DNA of 64,000 bases from G963678255 sp963678255 (GTDB lineage Bacteria > Cloacimonadota > Cloacimonadia > Cloacimonadales > WRIO01): positions 1,364,001 through 1,428,000 of the forward strand of contig CAXXTW010000001.1 in assembly GCA_963678255.2 (NCBI GenBank), written 5' to 3'. Made by a program: the position numbers and the translations under genes. Below are positions 60,551 to 64,000 of the stretch, one piece after another. The notes under the pieces are model-generated. The model did not search any database and was not told the DNA's origin. It saw only the letters and a program-made list of their open reading frames with translations. Position 1 is the stretch's first letter. Every line of letters begins with the position of its first letter.

Positions 60551-62953
60551 TTACTCTTTATTTAGATACTTAGCTGGTTTTGTGTGATAAGCCTTATATA
60601 CATTAAAAATGAACGGTATTAACACGCATAACATAGTAAAAAAAGCGCCTACTAAGAACAAATACCATTCAGAATTCCCTTTAATCATAAAACGGTCATT
60701 AAAAAGTCCCGTTATATAAAAAGCAACTCCACAACCTCCAATCCCTGCAATCAGAGAGATATAGCCATAATAGGGCAGATAAGCCTTGATTATATCTTTA
60801 AGCTCTGCTCCGTTTATTTTATGGATGGAAATGTTTTTTAACTCCTGTCCTATATGAAAGGCACTGATGCTATATACACCAAATAATGCTATGAAAAAGC
60901 TTATTAATGCAAAAATCAATATCAATTTTACAAACAGCATATCATCTTTATAAAACTCTTTATCTCTGCTCTCAATATCAGTCGTATCGTAATAAAAAAA
61001 TCCATCTTTTGTCAAGTTATCCATGGTTTTATTTATATTTTTTAAGGCAATATCTCTTTTTCCTTCCTGTAAATATACATAAAAGAATTCTCCCCATTCA
61101 TTATTACAGAAATATATCGTTGGGAAGAGCTTTTCATGTAGTGAGCCAGGATAGAAATCTTCAACTACTGCTTTAATAACAGGATTAAAAGTTCCATATT
61201 GATCAGATGTATTTGCTGATTTTATGACTTTTCCTATTGGATTTTGGTTTGGATAAAAATATTCTGAAAAAGTTTTATTGACGACCACTTCATTATTATG
61301 AATATCTTTAATATCACCTTTTATGATTTTTATACCTAGTGTTTTAAAAAAATTAGGATCACAGCCCAATATATGTGTTTGACCAGTTATTTCTTGTTTT
61401 TTGTAAATCGATTTTATTGTTAGCATTTCAAATAAAGGCTTACTTTTCTGTGCAAAATCAATATTTCCAAAAGAAAATTTTTTCACACCTGGTTGTTCCA
61501 ATATAATTTGTTTTAAATACTGAGGTGTTTTATAGGAATCTGAACCAGAGGATGTTAAATACTGATACTGAAATAGATTTTTACTATTGTATCCTTTGTC
61601 AAAACTAATGATTTCATTCATTCTAACATTCAAGGTGATTAGCGAGATTAAAAATACTGTACAGATGAATATTTGAGTAAACAGAATAATCGCCAGACTC
61701 ATCTTTTTTTGTTTCTTTCTGTTATATTCTTGTATAGAATTGAATCTTGCAATTTTATTTGAAGGGATTAATGCTATCAATAAGCCAACTATTACTAATA
61801 TTCCAGTTAACATCATAGTAAAATTATCTTTTAATAGATAATAATTATCTAATTTTAAACTCGTCCAGGCTTTAAAAATATCAAACAAGAAGAAATATGC
61901 AATCAATGCTAAAATGATACTAAACAAATAGATAAGTGAAAACTCAGTAAAGATTTGTTTTAATAAATCCAGTTTTGTAGCACCCAATGTTTTTCTGAAA
62001 ATAAACTCATCCTGTCTGTTTTTCCAGCTTAATACTAATAGATTCAGAAAGTTTAAAAATGAAGTGATCAAAATTAATATAGCAACAATTAATACCATAA
62101 TTATTGATTTAAAATTCATTGTTTTAGCATCATATTGGAGACCCTGTATGAAGTGTAACTTTTTCATAGACTCTATCTCTGCACTTAATTTGAATGAATC
62201 ATTATCATACTGTTTTAAGAAATAATTAATATTCTTTTTTATGTTATTTATACTATTAGGTTTAGTTATTTTTAATAATACATACGCTTTCTCGTTATAA
62301 ATTATCTCTTTTTTCTCTTTATAATCTTCATAAGGTGTATAAAAATCAATTGGTGTTGTAAAAGAATCATGTCTGTAGTGCAAGTTTTCGGGTAAATCTT
62401 CAAATACACCTGTCACTATATATCTAACAAAATTTTTAATATATATCTGTGTTCCCAATATATTTTCTTTACCAAAATATTTTTTAGCATAGGAACGACT
62501 TACAATCAGAGATTTGTCCTGAGATAAAGCAGAATCAGGATCTCCATAGATAAATTTTAATTTGTAGTGTTTTATTAGATTTGGAGTTACAAAAAAGTTG
62601 TCCCCTAGAGGAATTATATTTTCTCCAACATAAAACCTTACTAAAAGTGAATAATTCTTCATCATAAGAATATCTTCAATTTCTTTGTTCTGTTTTAGAA
62701 TTTGAGGTAGCAGGCAGGTTATAAATTCAGACTTTTGAACTGGAACTGAATTCGTATTTGTTATCGTTAATCTTAATCTGTACCAGTTATTATAATCATC
62801 AAAATACCTGTCATACTGTTGATAATACCTGAAAAAAGCGAATAAAAGCAGGAAAATACAGATACCCATTACCAAACCAATAATTGAAATAAAATAGTTT
62901 ACAGGTGATTTTTTAATACAAGAAAACAGATTTTTAAGGTTTTTTAGAAACAT
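60551..62953 (-). CDS. ABC permease of the FtsX/MacB type
   Basis: An 800-residue permease from ATG at 62953 (AAAAGGAG upstream; a TTG one codon earlier is less likely). It has one N-terminal membrane segment, a large periplasmic MacB-PCD-like domain (about 45-270), then three membrane segments (about 285-410), a second N-like segment with another periplasmic domain (about 430-670) and three final segments. This is the double FtsX layout used by Bacteroidota-type export permeases (KNLKNLFSCIKKSPVNYFIS, RKTLGATKLDLLKQIF, HKINGAELKDIIKAYLPYYG). With the ATPase it should form a MacAB-like export or envelope-sensing system. Confidence 0.85.
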   Translation of the reverse strand: MFLKNLKNLFSCIKKSPVNYFISIIGLVMGICIFLLLFAFFRYYQQYDRYFDDYNNWYRLRLTITNTNSVPVQKSEFITCLLPQILKQNKEIEDILMMKNYSLLVRFYVGENIIPLGDNFFVTPNLIKHYKLKFIYGDPDSALSQDKSLIVSRSYAKKYFGKENILGTQIYIKNFVRYIVTGVFEDLPENLHYRHDSFTTPIDFYTPYEDYKEKKEIIYNEKAYVLLKITKPNSINNIKKNINYFLKQYDNDSFKLSAEIESMKKLHFIQGLQYDAKTMNFKSIIMVLIVAILILITSFLNFLNLLVLSWKNRQDEFIFRKTLGATKLDLLKQIFTEFSLIYLFSIILALIAYFFLFDIFKAWTSLKLDNYYLLKDNFTMMLTGILVIVGLLIALIPSNKIARFNSIQEYNRKKQKKMSLAIILFTQIFICTVFLISLITLNVRMNEIISFDKGYNSKNLFQYQYLTSSGSDSYKTPQYLKQIILEQPGVKKFSFGNIDFAQKSKPLFEMLTIKSIYKKQEITGQTHILGCDPNFFKTLGIKIIKGDIKDIHNNEVVVNKTFSEYFYPNQNPIGKVIKSANTSDQYGTFNPVIKAVVEDFYPGSLHEKLFPTIYFCNNEWGEFFYVYLQEGKRDIALKNINKTMDNLTKDGFFYYDTTDIESRDKEFYKDDMLFVKLILIFALISFFIALFGVYSISAFHIGQELKNISIHKINGAELKDIIKAYLPYYGYISLIAGIGGCGVAFYITGLFNDRFMIKGNSEWYLFLVGAFFTMLCVLIPFIFNVYKAYHTKPAKYLNKE

Positions 62954-62983
62954 CAATTCTCCTTTTTCAGATCTCTCACTTTG

Positions 62984-64000
62984 TTATTTTATATTAATAA
63001 TTTCTTTATTCTTCCAGTCAGGATTTGAATTGGTGATGACTGATTCTCCTTCAGTCAAACCCTTGATGATTTCTATTTCAGAAGTATTTCGACTTCCTGT
63101 TTCAATTTGTCTGCGTCCCGCTTTTTTCCCGGATTTATCAACAACAAATACCCATCGGTAATCATTATCGGTCAGGTATTGCCCTAAAGGAATAGCGAGC
63201 GCATTGTTTATCTTAGCAGTTAATAAATCAATATTAACCTGTTGTCCAGATTTAGTACTATTTAATAGATTGCCTTTGAAATCGACAATGACATTATCTC
63301 CTTCAAGTTTGGGATGAATATTCTCGATTTCTATCTCCAAAGGTGGGTCAAAATCTGTTATCAGTGCAATTGCTCCAAGTTTTAACCTATTTAAATAGTA
63401 TTGATTGATATTTGATTGGATATAATATTCATTATTATTCTCTATTACTGCAATTTTACTGCCCATTGACAGTATTTGACCTGATGTTAATTCAAAATCT
63501 GTTATTTGTCCTTCTATCGGTGCTCTTACAACTAAATCTTTAACTTTGTTTCTCATTTGCTGTAAATTCTTTTTTACCTGTGTCAACGATTGCTCCATTT
63601 GAACAATCTGTTGTTCACGCATCAAAGAATCAACTTGGGCTTCTTCTATTGTTAAATTATAATTATCTAATAAAACTTCATACTCTTCTGAGTTAGTTTT
63701 ATATTCCTCTTCTGATACATACTTCTTATCACACAATTCTTTCATATTCTTCAAATCACGTTGTTTTTTTGATAATTGCTGTTTAAGAGTTGCTAGGGTT
63801 CTTTTTTGTGATAGGTGACTTTGATTTCTTTGAATCTTTGCTATACTAAGATTATTGATCTGATCTGTTACATCTGTTTCACTGTTAATCAACTGTAATT
63901 GTAAATCATCGTTGGTTAAAATAACCAATACATCATCCTTTTTTACAGTATCACCAATCTTTTTGCATATCTTCTCTATCTTCCCGCCTACTGGTGCTTC
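62984..64000 (-). CDS. Membrane fusion (HlyD-like) adaptor, 5' end outside window
   Basis: The frame is open to the last base of the window, so the gene begins beyond it. The visible 338 residues start inside a biotinyl-lipoyl half motif (EAPVGGKIEKICKKIGDTVK), continue with a long coiled-coil hairpin (about 50-160), the second lipoyl half (DLVVRAPIEGQITDFELTSG), a beta-barrel part and a membrane-proximal domain (WVFVVDKSGKKAGRRQIETG). It belongs with the downstream permease and ATPase as the periplasmic adaptor. It ends 31 bases before the permease start. Confidence 0.88.
   Translation of the reverse strand, partial: EAPVGGKIEKICKKIGDTVKKDDVLVILTNDDLQLQLINSETDVTDQINNLSIAKIQRNQSHLSQKRTLATLKQQLSKKQRDLKNMKELCDKKYVSEEEYKTNSEEYEVLLDNYNLTIEEAQVDSLMREQQIVQMEQSLTQVKKNLQQMRNKVKDLVVRAPIEGQITDFELTSGQILSMGSKIAVIENNNEYYIQSNINQYYLNRLKLGAIALITDFDPPLEIEIENIHPKLEGDNVIVDFKGNLLNSTKSGQQVNIDLLTAKINNALAIPLGQYLTDNDYRWVFVVDKSGKKAGRRQIETGSRNTSEIEIIKGLTEGESVITNSNPDWKNKEIINIK

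Noticed and set aside
1..64000. tRNA, rRNA, CRISPR, insertion sequences, prophage
   Set aside because: Intergenic regions were read for T-arm and anticodon-arm patterns, regular direct repeats with spacers, and transposase or integrase motifs; none was found.

Overview
The window is a low-GC bacterial chromosome segment with tightly packed operons. It probably comes from a flagellated member of the FCB group, something like Cloacimonadota or Delongbacteria. Three reading frames (1-324, 1203-3440, 9000-11741) end in the type A C-terminal sorting domain of the type IX secretion system (pattern YPNPF...YNIxGQ...WDGxDxxGxxxxxGxYF). That domain is typical of FCB bacteria. The cell is Gram-negative: there is a TolC-like channel, an RND pump and a predicted outer-membrane protein. 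The phylum name is inferred from family content, not from any marker gene.

Layout. 1-3478: the end of a sorted secreted protein, a PhzF-like isomerase, and a large secreted protein with a CPYC thioredoxin-like domain, a PKD domain and beta-helix repeats. 3509-8584 (minus): a corrinoid protein, a MtaA/UroD-like methyltransferase and a hybrid histidine kinase whose N-terminus looks like DUF1638; the three genes overlap and form one operon. 9000-16089 (minus): a sorted secreted protein, a CDP-glycerol glycerophosphotransferase-like protein and a PAS-rich hybrid kinase. 16277-24204 (plus): an LPP20-like secreted protein and an AddB/AddA-type helicase-nuclease pair. 24240-28398 (minus): a three-gene phosphorelay (solute-binding-domain kinase, single receiver, hybrid kinase). 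28780-29823: a DUF362 ferredoxin protein. 30165-36328: a PadR regulator with its operator and a complete tripartite RND efflux system.

36490-44210 is the most distinctive part: a coiled-coil protein followed by six tandem flagellin genes. Flagellins 3 to 6 each have a long 5' leader whose start can pair with a conserved block just before the Shine-Dalgarno sequence. Downstream of the last flagellin lie a 33-codon ORF with a strong ribosome-binding site, a long hairpin, and a stretch complementary to the flagellin 3 leader, then a strong terminator.

44362-46239: an ECF sigma factor, a zinc-binding anti-sigma factor and two Spy/CpxP-like periplasmic proteins in an overlapping operon. 46448-49803: a CrcB fluoride channel, a nitronate monooxygenase/FabK-like flavoprotein behind a leader terminator, an HxlR regulator with a perfect dyad, and a VOC protein. 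49805-55386: a predicted outer-membrane protein, a TPR protein and a 3-dehydroquinate synthase. 55538-59812: a FIST sensor protein with two kinases. 59846-64000 (minus): a MacAB-like ABC export system whose adaptor gene runs off the window.

Signal transduction dominates: there are six histidine kinases, most of them hybrids, and one lone receiver. No DNA-binding response regulator is present, so their outputs must be elsewhere. I saw no tRNA, rRNA, CRISPR array, transposase, integrase or phage gene.
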